Shown here piece after piece: positions 26,352 through 36,732 of a stretch of 64,000 bases of DNA (position 1 is the first letter of the stretch; each line of letters starts with the position of its first letter). The notes beneath the pieces were generated by a model. It saw nothing but the letters and a program-made list of their open reading frames with translations. It did not search any database and was not told the DNA's origin. This stretch comes from Aliirhizobium wenxiniae (lineage in GTDB: Bacteria > Pseudomonadota > Alphaproteobacteria > Rhizobiales > Rhizobiaceae), in NCBI RefSeq assembly GCF_019511445.1, contig NZ_JAEUAN010000012.1, positions 62,001 through 126,000 of the forward strand, in the 5' to 3' direction. The position numbers and the translations under genes were made by a program.

Positions 26352-27221
26352 ATGAAAACAGATACAATGCGCACATTCTGGAAGCGCCCCGGCCGATCTC
26401 GCGTCAGCCTGCCGCTGCTGATATTGATGGCCTACGTCGTGCTGGCAGTCGCGGGATCTCTGATCGCTCCCCAAAATCCCTATGACCCGTTGCAGATATA
26501 TGCCTGGGAGTCCTCGTCTTCTCCGGGAACCGCCGGCAGCGGTGGTTACACGTACCTGCTCGGAACCGACGGACTGGGCCGCGACATATTCAGCACCGTC
26601 CTTTACGGATTGCGGATAAGCCTCTTCGTTGCCTTCACCAGTACGGCACTCGCAGCGTTCATCGGCGTGACTGCCGGAGTGACAGCAGCCTATGCGGGCA
26701 AGTTGGGCGACGCCTTGATCATGCGGATCGTCGATCTGCAGCTCAGCCTGCCGACCATCCTTGTTGCCCTCATCGCCATCGTGACGCTCGGGCCGGGTAT
26801 CGACCGCATCATCTTGGCGCTCGTGATCGTCCAATGGGCTACCTACGCTCGCGTGACACGCGGCGTGGCGATGAGCGAGGCGAGCAAGTCATACCTGGAT
26901 GCGGCGCATCTCCTGCGCCTGCCGGCCCGGCGTATCATCTTTCGCCATCTTCTTCCGAACAGTATTGCGCCCGCGATCACCCTCGTCCCGATCGAGCTCG
27001 GTCATGCCGTAGCGCTGGAAGCGACGCTTTCGTTTCTCGGACTCGGTGTGCCGATCGACAAGCCGTCTCTCGGCTCCGCCGTCGCCAACGGGTTTCAGTA
27101 TCTGCTTACAGGACAATACTGGATCAGCCTCTTTCCCGGTCTGGCTCTGTTCGGCCTCATCGCAAGCATAAATTTCGTCGGCGAGGATGTGCGCCGGCGG
27201 CTCGATCCACGGAGCCGTTAA
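26352..27221 (+). CDS. Peptide ABC transporter permease 2 (DppC/OppC type)
   Basis: The ATG at 26352 gives 289 residues with an N-terminal helix, the DppC-type LGTDGLGRDIFSTVLYGLRI segment, and the ATPase-contact motif YLDAAHLLRLPARRIIFRH. It ends ATLSFLGLGVP and GEDVRRRLDPR, as family members do. A longer frame starts inside the previous gene and is ignored. The gap to the ATPase gene is 1 base. Confidence 0.9.
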   Translation: MKTDTMRTFWKRPGRSRVSLPLLILMAYVVLAVAGSLIAPQNPYDPLQIYAWESSSSPGTAGSGGYTYLLGTDGLGRDIFSTVLYGLRISLFVAFTSTALAAFIGVTAGVTAAYAGKLGDALIMRIVDLQLSLPTILVALIAIVTLGPGIDRIILALVIVQWATYARVTRGVAMSEASKSYLDAAHLLRLPARRIIFRHLLPNSIAPAITLVPIELGHAVALEATLSFLGLGVPIDKPSLGSAVANGFQYLLTGQYWISLFPGLALFGLIASINFVGEDVRRRLDPRSR

Positions 27222-27222
27222 T

Positions 27223-28905
27223 ATGGAACAGCAAGAACACCACGAACCCCTCCTCCTCGTAGAAAACCTCACCCTCAAACATCAGGGCGCCGCGGCGGCC
27301 ACGACCATCCTACGCGATGTCAGTCTCGAGTTGAGACGAGGTGAGATACTCGGACTGATTGGCGAGTCCGGTGCTGGAAAATCGACGCTCGGCAATGCGG
27401 TCCTCGGCCTGCTTGCGTCCGGATTTAGCCAGACCGGTGGACGCATTCTGTTCGAAGGACGCGCGATCAATGAGCTCAGCGACAAGCAGCGAATGGAGTT
27501 GAGGGGGCGCCGGATCTCGGCGATTTTCCAGGATCACACAGCCTCCCTCGACCCGCTGATGAGTGTCGGATCTCAAATCGTCGAAACGATAAAGGCGCTG
27601 GACGATGCCGTGACATCGCGACTGGCGAAGAGCCAGGCGCTCCAGCTCATGGAGCGTGTCGGGATCCCTGATCCGGCCACACGCTTCGGTCACTACCCCC
27701 ACCAGTTTTCTGGTGGTCAGCGACAGCGTATTGTCATTGCCATCGCATTGGCCGGCAGGCCGGATATCATCGTTGCGGATGAACCAACCTCAGCTCTCGA
27801 CGCGACGGTCCAAAAACAGATCCTTGCCCTGTTGCGAAACCTGACCGACGAAACAGGCGTCTCCCTTATCCTGGTCACGCACGATATGGGCGTGATCTCG
27901 GAGATCGCCGACAGGGTCGTGGTGATGCGTCACGGCAAGGTCGTCGAACACGGAGCAACATCCTCCATCCTCGACACGCCTGCCGAGGCGTATACGAAGG
28001 ACCTCCTCGCTGCAGTTCCGCGTCTGCGTGTCGTTCCAGCCAATTCGCAGATCACCGATGGGCCTCGTTCGGTCGATCCTCAAACCAAGGTAGTGCCACA
28101 GGCTACGCTTGATCAGAACCCGATCTTGCGTGTGAAGGATGTCACCAAAATCTACGCCGGTCACAGTTTCCCCTGGCTTCGGCGTGGCCCACAATCTCCC
28201 GCCCTTCGGGATGTCTCCATCGAACTCGCGCGCGGCTCCATAACCGGCATCGTGGGTGAGAGCGGCAGCGGCAAGAGCACAATGGGACGCATCGTTGCAG
28301 GGCTGGAAACGGCCGGGCGAGGATCACTCGACCTTAATGGCAGGCAGTTCGATATTTCTCTCGCCGGCAAGAAAAATGGGCTGCTCGGTCAGGTTCAAAT
28401 GATCTTCCAAGACCCGGCGATGTCTCTCAATCCGCGCATGTCGATTGGTGCCGCCCTGGAGGAAAGCGTCTGGTTCGCAAGCCGGGAAACACCGTCGGAT
28501 CGACAAGATGTCGGCGAGATGATGGATCGCCTTGGGCTTCCAAGATCGCTGCTGCTGAGCTATCCGCATCAGCTTTCAGGGGGCCAGAAACAGAGAGTGT
28601 GCATTGCCCGAGCACTTCTCGCCAATCCCAGCATCATCGTTGCTGATGAACCGACCTCGGCGCTGGACGTGTCGGTCCAGGCGGACATCGTAAGGCTGCT
28701 GAAGAAAACCGTCAGCGAGCGAGGTGTCTCGATGCTGTTCATCTCTCATGACCTCGCGCTGGTGCAGGACCTTTGCAGCGAAATCTACATTTTCAAGGAC
28801 GGTGTCGTCGAGGATGCCGGCAGTGCCGACTTCATCTTCTCCAAATCTCAAAACCCATACACCCGACGTCTCATCGACGCTCGTCCCGGCCGGTTTACGC
28901 ATTGA
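27223..28905 (+). CDS. Double-domain peptide ABC transporter ATPase (DppD-DppF fusion type)
   Basis: The 560-residue protein fuses two ATP-binding domains. The first has Walker A GESGAGKST, signature FSGGQRQR and Walker B IIVADEPTSALD; the second repeats them as GESGSGKST, LSGGQKQR and IIVADEPTSALD. Both also carry the usual H-loop (LVTHDMG and FISHDLA). Fusion of the DppD-like and DppF-like subunits is common in Rhizobiales. It powers the permease pair encoded just upstream. Confidence 0.93.
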   Translation: MEQQEHHEPLLLVENLTLKHQGAAAATTILRDVSLELRRGEILGLIGESGAGKSTLGNAVLGLLASGFSQTGGRILFEGRAINELSDKQRMELRGRRISAIFQDHTASLDPLMSVGSQIVETIKALDDAVTSRLAKSQALQLMERVGIPDPATRFGHYPHQFSGGQRQRIVIAIALAGRPDIIVADEPTSALDATVQKQILALLRNLTDETGVSLILVTHDMGVISEIADRVVVMRHGKVVEHGATSSILDTPAEAYTKDLLAAVPRLRVVPANSQITDGPRSVDPQTKVVPQATLDQNPILRVKDVTKIYAGHSFPWLRRGPQSPALRDVSIELARGSITGIVGESGSGKSTMGRIVAGLETAGRGSLDLNGRQFDISLAGKKNGLLGQVQMIFQDPAMSLNPRMSIGAALEESVWFASRETPSDRQDVGEMMDRLGLPRSLLLSYPHQLSGGQKQRVCIARALLANPSIIVADEPTSALDVSVQADIVRLLKKTVSERGVSMLFISHDLALVQDLCSEIYIFKDGVVEDAGSADFIFSKSQNPYTRRLIDARPGRFTH

Positions 28906-28996
28906 CGGAAGGTCGTCCCCCGATCCGATGCCAAGAATATTCAATGATCATTTCAGCAGGTTTCACGCCTGATTGCCACGCAGGAAAAGCCCAATC

Positions 28997-30235
28997 ATGT
29001 CCAGTATCTTCACGGTTGCCGTAACAGGCCAGTCCCTTATCAAACACGACATTCGCACACTTCAGACGCCGGGGTTCAACGCCGTACGCGAGGCGCTCGC
29101 GAAATCCGACTTCGCCTTCACCAATTTTGAAAGCACCATATTCGGCAGCCATGGTGGGTGGCCGCTTAAGGGCTCGTTTTTCGGCGCCAGCCAGCCTGTC
29201 GTACTCGATACCCTTCAGGCGCTTGGCTTCCACGGTCTTTCCCTCTCGAACAATCATGCATTCGACCTGGGCTCGCCCGGCATCCTTTCGACGCTTGAGG
29301 AGGTCGAACGCCGCGGCTTCCTGCATGCCGGCATAGGCCGGAACCAGACGGCTGCGGCTCGCTCCGGCAAGGGCTCGTTCAGCGATCGCAAGGTTGCTCT
29401 CGTCGCCATGGATGGTGGCCCTGGCCCAGACTTCATGTACGCCTCGGACGCATCCGCCGACCGGCCTGAACGGCCAGGTGTCAACCGCCTGAAACTGAGC
29501 CAGATCATCGATGTGGATGATGAGGCCTTCCAACAGATTGCCGCGATCCGAGACAAGGTCGGCTATACGATGATGGATCTCGGCAATGACAGCCAGCCCG
29601 ACGACAAGCCCGTCGTCGATGAAGTGTCAGAGATTGCGCTTGCTCGGGGCCTTTACAGACGCTCCGAGGGGTTCGCTCGAAACGTCAAGATCGATCAGCA
29701 GGATCTGGCAAGGAACCTTGCCGCGATCACCGCTGCGGCCGAAGACGGATGCCACGTCATCGCCTATCTCCATCACCACCATTGGGCGTCGGACTGGTAC
29801 CTGGTGCCGGGCTGGGTCGGATCGGTCGCGAAGCGCTGCATTGACGCCGGCGCCACCATGTTTGTCAGCCACGGTGCTCCCGTGCTTCAGCCGGTCGAAA
29901 TCTATAAGGGCAAGCCTATTTTCTACAGCCTCGGTAACTTCATCTTCCACCTTCGGCCCGGGAAGTCCAAATGGACCGCCCGCGAAATCTGGGAGAGCGT
30001 GATCGGGCGTTGCTCTTTCGATGAGAACGGGTCCCTCGCCGGAATGGAGTTTCATCCGGTTGTCATTGGTGGCAGCGAAGGGCTGAAGCAGGAAGCGCTC
30101 GATCAACGCATCGCCCCCGAAATCGCCATCGGCGAGGACGCCCAGCGGATCCTGCAACGTTTTCAAAGCCAGTGCGCAGCATTCGGCACGCAGATCAGGA
30201 TCTCGGATAATGCCGGGTTCTACGATGTTGCTTGA
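28997..30235 (+). CDS. CapA family protein (poly-gamma-glutamate capsule-type metallophosphatase)
   Basis: The start at ATG 28997 with AGGAAAA upstream gives 412 residues. The CapA fold is indicated by FTNFESTIFG, SLSNNHAFDLG, AYLHHHHWASDW, SHGAPVLQPVEIYKGKP and IFYSLGNFIFH. In Bacillus, CapA works in poly-gamma-glutamate export; soluble relatives like this, without signal peptide or membrane anchor, are found beside peptide transporters in rhizobia and their substrate is unknown. Co-location with a peptide ABC system suggests processing of an imported glutamyl or muropeptide-like compound. Confidence 0.82.
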   Translation: MSSIFTVAVTGQSLIKHDIRTLQTPGFNAVREALAKSDFAFTNFESTIFGSHGGWPLKGSFFGASQPVVLDTLQALGFHGLSLSNNHAFDLGSPGILSTLEEVERRGFLHAGIGRNQTAAARSGKGSFSDRKVALVAMDGGPGPDFMYASDASADRPERPGVNRLKLSQIIDVDDEAFQQIAAIRDKVGYTMMDLGNDSQPDDKPVVDEVSEIALARGLYRRSEGFARNVKIDQQDLARNLAAITAAAEDGCHVIAYLHHHHWASDWYLVPGWVGSVAKRCIDAGATMFVSHGAPVLQPVEIYKGKPIFYSLGNFIFHLRPGKSKWTAREIWESVIGRCSFDENGSLAGMEFHPVVIGGSEGLKQEALDQRIAPEIAIGEDAQRILQRFQSQCAAFGTQIRISDNAGFYDVA

Positions 30236-30460
30236 TAGTCGGCGCCAGGGAGCGGTACGGCCTGCTTTCCGGCTTGAGCTTTCGGTTCCTGTCCGCCAGC
30301 TCCGCTGTCAGTTTTCAACAGGTCTGCAGCTTTGACGTTGAGGATGCGTGCCAAGCTGTCGACCATGTCGATTGTTGCCGAAGATTGGCACCGTTCCGGT
30401 GAACTTATACAGTTCGTCGGATGTCCGCCCGGTGAGCGAGTTCTTCCTGTGAAAAGCTCG
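30220..30460 (-). pseudogene. XRE-family regulator remnant
   Basis: Minus-strand translation gives SFSQEELAHRADIRRT (about 30455-30405) and then stops. After a frame change it continues ATIDMVDSLARILNVKAADL, the usual second half of an XRE HTH domain, ending at TAG 30220-30222. The dimer-facing turn between the halves is destroyed. The fragment overlaps the last bases of the CapA-like gene. It is dead. Confidence 0.65.
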
Positions 30461-30622
30461 GGTCTACAGTAAGGGTGTTTTCCTCGAACGTTGACCGGGC
30501 CCTGTGCGCCGTTCCGAAAGCTACCGCTGCAGCATTGGGCGCAACAGCGGTCGTTGTGCCTTCTCAGAAATCTCGTATTCTCTTTTCGCCTGACCTTCCG
30601 AAATGAGGGAGAGGAGTAACCT

Positions 30623-31783
30623 ATGGCTGAGGTAGATACCGAATACGCTGATTTTGTCGAATGGCGACGTGATTTGCACGCACATCCTGAGCTTCAGTTC
30701 GAAGTCCACAGAACGGCCGGATTGGTGGCAACAAAGCTCAGGGAGTTCGGCTGTGATGAAGTAGTGACAGGTGTCGGCAAGACGGGGGTCGTTGGGGTAA
30801 TCCGTGGACACCGGCAAACCAGCGGAAAAGTCATCGGCTTACGTGCTGACATGGATGCCTTGCCAATCGAAGAGGAGACCGGAGCAAAGTGGGCATCGAT
30901 CAATCGGGGAATCATGCATGCCTGTGGCCATGACGGACATACCGCAATGCTTTTGGGTGCCGCACGTATTCTCGCGCGAACACGCGCGTTCGACGGCACC
31001 GCGATAGTCATCTTCCAGCCAGCAGAGGAAGGTGGTGGTGGCGGCAAGGCAATGGTTGACGACGGTGTAATGGATCGCTTCAAAATCAACGAAGTCTATG
31101 CCATGCATACGGAGCCGGGATTGCCAATCGGCCAATTCACTACTGCGAGTGGCCCCCTAGCGGCATCTGCAGACGGCTTCAGGATAAAGATCGAAGGCAA
31201 AGGCGCACACGGCGCGTCGCCGCATGTCAGTGTTGACCCACTTGTCGTGGGTGGAAATATCCTTCTGGCCCTTCAGACAATCGTATCGCGCAATGTCCAT
31301 CCGCGCCAATGCGCAGTCGTCACTGTCGGATGGATCAGTGGCGGCAAGGCTGGAAACGTCATTCCCCAGTCTGCTGAAATGGGGGGAACGACAAGAACCT
31401 TTGATCCGGCAACACACGATTTGATCGAAAAGCGTATAACTGAAATCGCCTCGCATGTCGCAGAAGCCTACGGCGCAACGGCTATGGTCACATACAAGCG
31501 GATGTTTCCGCCAACAGTGAACCACTCGAATGAAACTGCTTTTGCAGTCAATGTGGCGAAATCGCTCGTCGGTGCAAAGAACGTGAATGGGACCATGGAG
31601 CCGCTGATGGGATCAGAGGATTTTGCTTTCATGCTCGAAGCTCGCCCCGGCAACTTTATGCTCATAGGGAACGGAGATGGACCGTCCGTTCACGATGCCC
31701 ACTTTGACTTCAACGACGAAGCGATCCCTTTTGGAGTGGCATATTTCAAGGCTCTTGTGGAGCAGGGACTGCCGTTGGAATGA
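30623..31783 (+). CDS. M20-family amidohydrolase (hippurate hydrolase / aminoacylase type)
   Basis: The 386-residue enzyme hydrolyses N-acyl amino acids or related amides. The metal site is visible as HACGHDGHT and QPAEEGGGGGK, with YAMHTEP and GAHGASPHVSVDP further on, and SEDFAFML and a late His in the C-terminal part. WRRDLHAHPELQFE near the N-terminus is the family hallmark. GGGAGAGGAG precedes the ATG. It follows the peptide operon after a 390-base gap holding the XRE remnant, so it has its own promoter or formerly belonged to the operon. Confidence 0.9.
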   Translation: MAEVDTEYADFVEWRRDLHAHPELQFEVHRTAGLVATKLREFGCDEVVTGVGKTGVVGVIRGHRQTSGKVIGLRADMDALPIEEETGAKWASINRGIMHACGHDGHTAMLLGAARILARTRAFDGTAIVIFQPAEEGGGGGKAMVDDGVMDRFKINEVYAMHTEPGLPIGQFTTASGPLAASADGFRIKIEGKGAHGASPHVSVDPLVVGGNILLALQTIVSRNVHPRQCAVVTVGWISGGKAGNVIPQSAEMGGTTRTFDPATHDLIEKRITEIASHVAEAYGATAMVTYKRMFPPTVNHSNETAFAVNVAKSLVGAKNVNGTMEPLMGSEDFAFMLEARPGNFMLIGNGDGPSVHDAHFDFNDEAIPFGVAYFKALVEQGLPLE

Positions 31784-31923
31784 CCGGTTTGGGCCGAAGG
31801 TTGTCTTCCGTTCGCGCCAATAGGAGACATTGCGGCTGCCGCAGAACTCCCTATTCTGCGACGTCGCAAAAGTCAGGGATACAAACGTCGCATTAATTGG
31901 TATATTCGCGACATTGGAACGTC

Positions 31924-32580
31924 TCATTTGGTGGTCACTCTTAGCACCGCATAGATACGTTCGATCATGTGTCGGACTTCTGGCAAAGACCTATCCTCAT
32001 CGTGTGTGACTAGCCATTGTTCATGCTCCAGCACCTCGATTGTTGGTTGTACCTGTTGCAACCCCTTTTGCGCATCACCCACGAAGGTAGGCAGAACGGC
32101 ACGCGCTGCGCCCGCCAAAGCAAGGTCGAGCGCGTTGCGCGAGTTCGTGACCTCGATCGCAGGGTTATCGCCAAGCCTCTCGCCAAGCCAGCGTGCGGAA
32201 GGGGTCGTGCCCATCACCCGAGCCCAAGTCACGACATTGCTATCAACCGCATAAACCGCGAACTGCACTCGGCCGATACGCCGACCTGCGAGACCCATCT
32301 GATCAGGGCGACGGTTTCTTACACCGATTACGGCCTCCCGCCTGCCGATGTCGAGGACATGATCGGCGGCAATGAAACGTAGCAAAACGGAGGTGCCGCC
32401 GACCAAAACGGCGGCCTTCTTGCAGAGAAGGTCCGTTACCCATTGCCCCGCTGACACCTTCACGACAGAGAAGCGAAGCCGCTCGGCATCAGTGAGGGGA
32501 GCGATTCTGCTCTCGATGGCATTGACCTTGTTAGCAGATCGCGGCCTTGGTAGTTCTGCGTGGAAACCAACAGGAAAGGG
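31924..32580 (-). pseudogene. LysR-family regulator lacking its DNA-binding half
   Basis: The frame from about 32580 to 31924 encodes a LysR substrate-binding domain: VGFHAELPRPRSANKVNAIE, then VGGTSVLLRFIAADHV, and NSRNALDLALAGAARAVLP near the end. The N-terminal helix-turn-helix is absent; homology begins right next to the stop of the histidine-kinase gene at 32582. It is a 5'-truncated gene, cut where the kinase segment was joined. The GTG or ATG starts available would give only a ligand domain. Confidence 0.7.
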
Positions 32581-32581
32581 G

Positions 32582-35500
32582 TCAGGTCATCAGTTGTAAG
32601 AGACTCGCGGCCAGTTCGTCCTTACGAAAAGGTTTTGTAAGGCGCGGGAGGTCCGGGTCGACGCCCTCGCTCTCAGCATAGCCGGAGACCAGGAGGACGG
32701 GCATGTCGGGCTTCGCGCGCCGCACTTCGCGAACCAGATCAGTCCCGCTGATGCCTGGCATCAGGTGATCGGTCACAAGAAGGTCGAAACGCTGCCCTGA
32801 TCGGATCAGACGAAGCGCTTCTTCGCCAGAAGCGACTTCGACAACCACGTAACCCAGATCGCTGAGCATATCCGTCGTAACCATCCGCACAAGATCCTCG
32901 TCGTCGACTAGGAGCGCGGTCCCGCATCTCTGCGGCGGCACCTCAACCGATCCCGTCGCAGTGTCGGCGGTCTCTGGAGCTGCAGAGCTCAGCGGCAACC
33001 ACAACTCGACAGTGGTCCCCAGTCCTAAGCGACTGTGGATGGTGAGTCCTCCGCCAAGCTGGGACGCGAGCCCATGCACCATTGAGAGGCCGAGACCTGT
33101 CCCCTTCCCCACACCTTTGGTCGAGAAAAATGGCTCGATCGCGCGTGCCAATGTTGCCTCGTCCATGCCCGCCCCCGTATCAGCGACTGACAAGCAGATA
33201 TACCGTCCTGAGCGAAGCATGGTGCGATGGCCTAGCGAGACACTTTCCACTCCAGCCGAGATTCGCAGCGTTCCGCCGCCCTCCGCCATTGCGTCCCTCG
33301 CGTTCACTGCAAGGTTAAGGAGGGCCATTTCGACCTGGTTCGGATCGGCATTTGCAAGCGGGAGGTTTTCGGGCGTCTCGACTAGCACGTTGATTTGCGG
33401 GCCTGTGGTGGTTGCGATGAGGTCACCCATTCCGGCAACGAGCTTCGCGACATCAACAGGTACCGACTGAAGCGGCTGTCGCCGGGCGAAAGCGAGCAGC
33501 CGCTGCACAAGCGTCTTTGCACGTTCGGCCGACTGGACTGCCCCCGCTATAAGCCGTTGCTCGCGCTCATTCCCCAGACCCCTGCGCTGGAGCATGTCGA
33601 GACTTCCGACGATTGGCGTCAGCAGGTTATTGAAGTCGTGCGCTACTCCACCGGTGAGCTGGCCCATCGCCTCCATCTTTTGCGACTGACGGAGCGCCTC
33701 CTGCGCTGCTTCCAATTCAGCCTGGCGCGCTTTCTCTTCGGTCACGTCGCGCATAATCGAATAGAGCTTGCCGCCCTCTGGGACCGCGACCCAGGATAGC
33801 CAACGCCAGTCTCCACCCCGTGTCCGGTAGCGGTTGTCGAAGCGAGTAACTGGTTTTCCACGCCGCACGAGGTCATAGGCGGCGGCAGTAGCTTCTGCAT
33901 CGTCGGGATGGACGAGGTGCGCATACGGCTTACCTTCAATCTCGCCCGCGGTCCAGCCAAGCGCGGCCGTCCAGGCGGGGTTGACGGTATCCAATGTTCC
34001 GTCGACAAGATCGATTACGGAGAGCAGGTCCAGGCTGTGACGCCAGATCTGATCTCGCTCTGCGCTGGTTTCCGCCACCCGCCGCTCCAAGGTGTCGTTC
34101 AGCTCGCGAAGGCGATCTTCGGCCCGAGCGCGTTCGATTGCCGCTTTTACGCGCTCGGCGACCTCGCGAAACAGGCCTTCTTCCGAGGCCGTCCATGCGC
34201 GAGGCTTGACACTCTGCATGGCCAAGAGGCTGACCCAATGCTCATCCTCGAACAGGACAACATCAAGGTAGGCTCCGACCTGCCTTGCCTGGAGGCCGGC
34301 CCGCGCGTCTTCATTGAATCTCAAATCCGTCTGAACATCGTCGACCTTGACGACCGGACACTCGTGATAGGCGCGCAACAGCTCCGGTCCGAACGCCGTG
34401 AGATCGTGTTCGCCCACGATCGATACCACGCCACGGGTGAAGTCCTGCTCGATCTTCATGATGTTGCCGAAATACTCAGCGTAGAAGACGCGGCTGAGGT
34501 TGAAGCGCTCGCCAAGTCGCTCGACCGCCAGCGAGGCGATTTCGTTTGGCGTGTTCAGCAAGCGCATCTCATCAGCCAGCGAGAGCAGGAATGCCTGTCG
34601 CGCCTCGCTCTCGCGCAAAGTTGCTTCGGCATGTCCACGCTCGATCGCGGACGCGAGCTGAGCGGCGAGCGCGTTCAGCGCCTCAAGTTCTCCCGGCGAA
34701 AAGGGTTTGCCCTTACGACCAAACGACACGGTGCCAAGCAAATCACCGCCGGCCATGAGCGGTGCACTGAAATACGTGTCGAGGCCAAACCTCTTCAGGA
34801 TAACGACATGCGCCTCGTCGGAGGTCTGAATATCGGTCACGTGCATGGCTGCGCGATTGGCGGCAACTATTCCGCAAACAGTGTGGCCGAATTCGATCCG
34901 GGATGCGGCTCGCTCTTGTTCCGGCGTTAACCCCGCGGCTGCGACCAGCTTGAGAGAACCGTCGCCGCACTGGTAATGAAAAGCTACGTCGAGATCAAAT
35001 TCCTCCGCAACAAGCCAAAGCAAGGCTCGAACGGCGTCGATTTGATCGTTCGCACCAAGCAAAATCGTTGACGCCTTGGCGACAAGTGACAGGCGTCGGG
35101 CATGCTTCTCGGCCCGCGCTCGCTCGGCCTGCGCGGTAATTTCCGATCGCTTGAGCTCGAGCCGCGCCATGGTTTGCTTGGCGAGCACCTGGAGCGCGCG
35201 CTTCTGCCGTTCGCTGATACCCTGCGGCCGGCTCTTCCTGTCAAGGACGCAAACCGTGCCGAGCGGTAGGCCGTCGGGCGTCTCCAGAACCGCGCCTGCA
35301 TAGAAACGCAGTCCGTCGGCGACATGGATCAGCGAATTGCCTTGGAAGCGCTTGTCCTGCGTGAGGTCCGACACGACGAGAACGCCCGACTGCAAGATTG
35401 CGTGCCGGCAGATGGACACGTCAAGCGGGAGGATCTCCGTCCCGACGCCAACCTCCGCCTTGAACCATTGGCGATCGGCAGCGATGAAGTTGACGACGGC

Positions 35501-35665
35501 GATGGGTGCTTCGAGGATGTCCGCAGCCAGCTCGGCTATATCATCGAAGGCGTCTTCCCGGCCACTGTCAAGTATTCCGTAGCGCTCAAGCGCGGCTAGA
35601 CGGTTCGCCTCATCCCATTCCGGTGCCCTATGATCCAGATCGAGGCCGAGCGTGAACTCAAGCAT
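32582..35665 (-). CDS. Hybrid sensor histidine kinase with three GAF domains, PAS and receiver
   Basis: The start at ATG 35665 (GGAGG about 10 bases upstream) gives 1027 residues. Order: GAF 1 (about 25-170, LDISRE-type start), GAF 2 (about 200-345), GAF 3 (about 350-540), PAS (about 555-660), HisKA with phospho-accepting His near 679 (AHDFNNLL), HATPase with NLAVNARDAM, DTGAGMD and GKGTGLGLS, and a receiver with Asp near 966 (VTDHLMPG). No transmembrane segment, so it senses a cytoplasmic signal such as a small ligand, light or redox state. No response regulator gene adjoins it. The whole-length plus-strand frames inside it are shadows. Confidence 0.9.
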   Translation of the reverse strand: MLEFTLGLDLDHRAPEWDEANRLAALERYGILDSGREDAFDDIAELAADILEAPIAVVNFIAADRQWFKAEVGVGTEILPLDVSICRHAILQSGVLVVSDLTQDKRFQGNSLIHVADGLRFYAGAVLETPDGLPLGTVCVLDRKSRPQGISERQKRALQVLAKQTMARLELKRSEITAQAERARAEKHARRLSLVAKASTILLGANDQIDAVRALLWLVAEEFDLDVAFHYQCGDGSLKLVAAAGLTPEQERAASRIEFGHTVCGIVAANRAAMHVTDIQTSDEAHVVILKRFGLDTYFSAPLMAGGDLLGTVSFGRKGKPFSPGELEALNALAAQLASAIERGHAEATLRESEARQAFLLSLADEMRLLNTPNEIASLAVERLGERFNLSRVFYAEYFGNIMKIEQDFTRGVVSIVGEHDLTAFGPELLRAYHECPVVKVDDVQTDLRFNEDARAGLQARQVGAYLDVVLFEDEHWVSLLAMQSVKPRAWTASEEGLFREVAERVKAAIERARAEDRLRELNDTLERRVAETSAERDQIWRHSLDLLSVIDLVDGTLDTVNPAWTAALGWTAGEIEGKPYAHLVHPDDAEATAAAYDLVRRGKPVTRFDNRYRTRGGDWRWLSWVAVPEGGKLYSIMRDVTEEKARQAELEAAQEALRQSQKMEAMGQLTGGVAHDFNNLLTPIVGSLDMLQRRGLGNEREQRLIAGAVQSAERAKTLVQRLLAFARRQPLQSVPVDVAKLVAGMGDLIATTTGPQINVLVETPENLPLANADPNQVEMALLNLAVNARDAMAEGGGTLRISAGVESVSLGHRTMLRSGRYICLSVADTGAGMDEATLARAIEPFFSTKGVGKGTGLGLSMVHGLASQLGGGLTIHSRLGLGTTVELWLPLSSAAPETADTATGSVEVPPQRCGTALLVDDEDLVRMVTTDMLSDLGYVVVEVASGEEALRLIRSGQRFDLLVTDHLMPGISGTDLVREVRRAKPDMPVLLVSGYAESEGVDPDLPRLTKPFRKDELAASLLQLMT

Positions 35666-35941
35666 GGGAAGAAGCCCTCCAGTGCTGCTATTCTGGAATG
35701 CGCCTCTGGGTAATGCTGAAGCAGACGGCAGAACGCTATTCAGTTGTCGATAAGCCAATCGGCTCCTTCGAAGCAAACCATTAAACGCTAAGTTCGATTA
35801 TTACCAGAGACGTAAGACGCCATAACGATCTGCTGTTTCGCCACCGTACGCCCTATCGGACGCTTTAATCGCAAATGACCAGTGCACCCGCATGGTCGAT
35901 GGAAGGAGGTCTCAGTCTCAGTCATGTCCGTTCGCAGAGAT

Positions 35942-36725
35942 AGGTGACGCATTGTACCGGAGACATGGGTAACACTTTTCGTTTTGCGGGAGGTGTTGAT
36001 GCCGTGGAGAGAGACTTCGGTCATGGAAGAACGTCTGCGCTTTGTCGCCCGTCTTCTGGAGGGTGAAGGAATGAGCGATGTGTGCCGGGAGTTCGGCATC
36101 TCGCGCAAGACCGGCTACAAGATCTTCAACCGATACAAGGATGAGGGGCTGGAGGCCCTGACGGATCGGTCGCGGCGTCCGGTTCGCTATGCCAATCAAC
36201 TCCCGGCTCAGATCGAGACTCAGATCGTGTCTTCGAAGAAGAGCAAGCCGCATCGGGGAGCGCGCAAGATTCGGGAGTTGCTGGTCCGCAAGCTCGCCGG
36301 CGACATGCGCATCCCTTCGACGAGCACGGTGCATGCCATCCTCGATCGCCACGGCCTGGTCACCCATGCCCGCCATCGTCATCGCAACAAGGCAGAAGGC
36401 ACTGGCCATGAAGAGCCCGGCAGACGTCTATTGTGCATCGACAAAAGCCTCTACGGGCCTGCCGGATATCGAATACCCTTCCGCGACAGGGACGCGCTGG
36501 TCACCAATTGCGGACGCATCTGCATTTATCGAAAGAAGATCAACATATCGATCGTCATGGCAGGGCAGAAACTGGGAATAAAAGAAGTCGATGACGGCAT
36601 TTGGCTTGTCAGCTTCATGCAGTATGATCTCGGATATATCGACCTGGAACAGAAAACACTGCAAACAATCGACAACCCGTTCGGCACGAGGTTGTCACCC
36701 ATGTCTTAGGTACAAAATGCTACCT
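35942..36725 (+). mobile_element. Internally deleted IS481-family element
   Basis: Imperfect inverted ends of about 33 bases lie at 35942-35974 and 36693-36725 (core TGTYACCCATGTCTYMGGTAC, read inward). Between them is a transposase gene that has lost its central part. The element is 784 bases, against about 1.2-1.3 kb for intact relatives as I recall, so it is a non-autonomous remnant. It abuts a truncated aldehyde dehydrogenase. Confidence 0.75.
35984..36709 (+). pseudogene. IS481-type transposase with catalytic core deleted
   Basis: The N-terminus (RFVARLLEGEGMSDVCREFG and SRKTGYKIFNRYKDEGLEAL) is the HTH region of an IS481 transposase. After HRNKAEG (near 36400) the reading jumps to the tail of the protein: in a second frame AMKSPADVYCASTKASTGLP appears, then in the original frame RICIYRKKINISIVMAGQ to the end. 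The DDE core that should lie between is missing, and two frame changes flank the join. It cannot be active. Confidence 0.8.
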
Positions 36726-36732
36726 ATGTCTT

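Noticed and set aside
33908..34930. Plus-strand 340-residue frame
   Set aside because: It is opposite the GAF and PAS parts of the histidine kinase, which is clearly coding.
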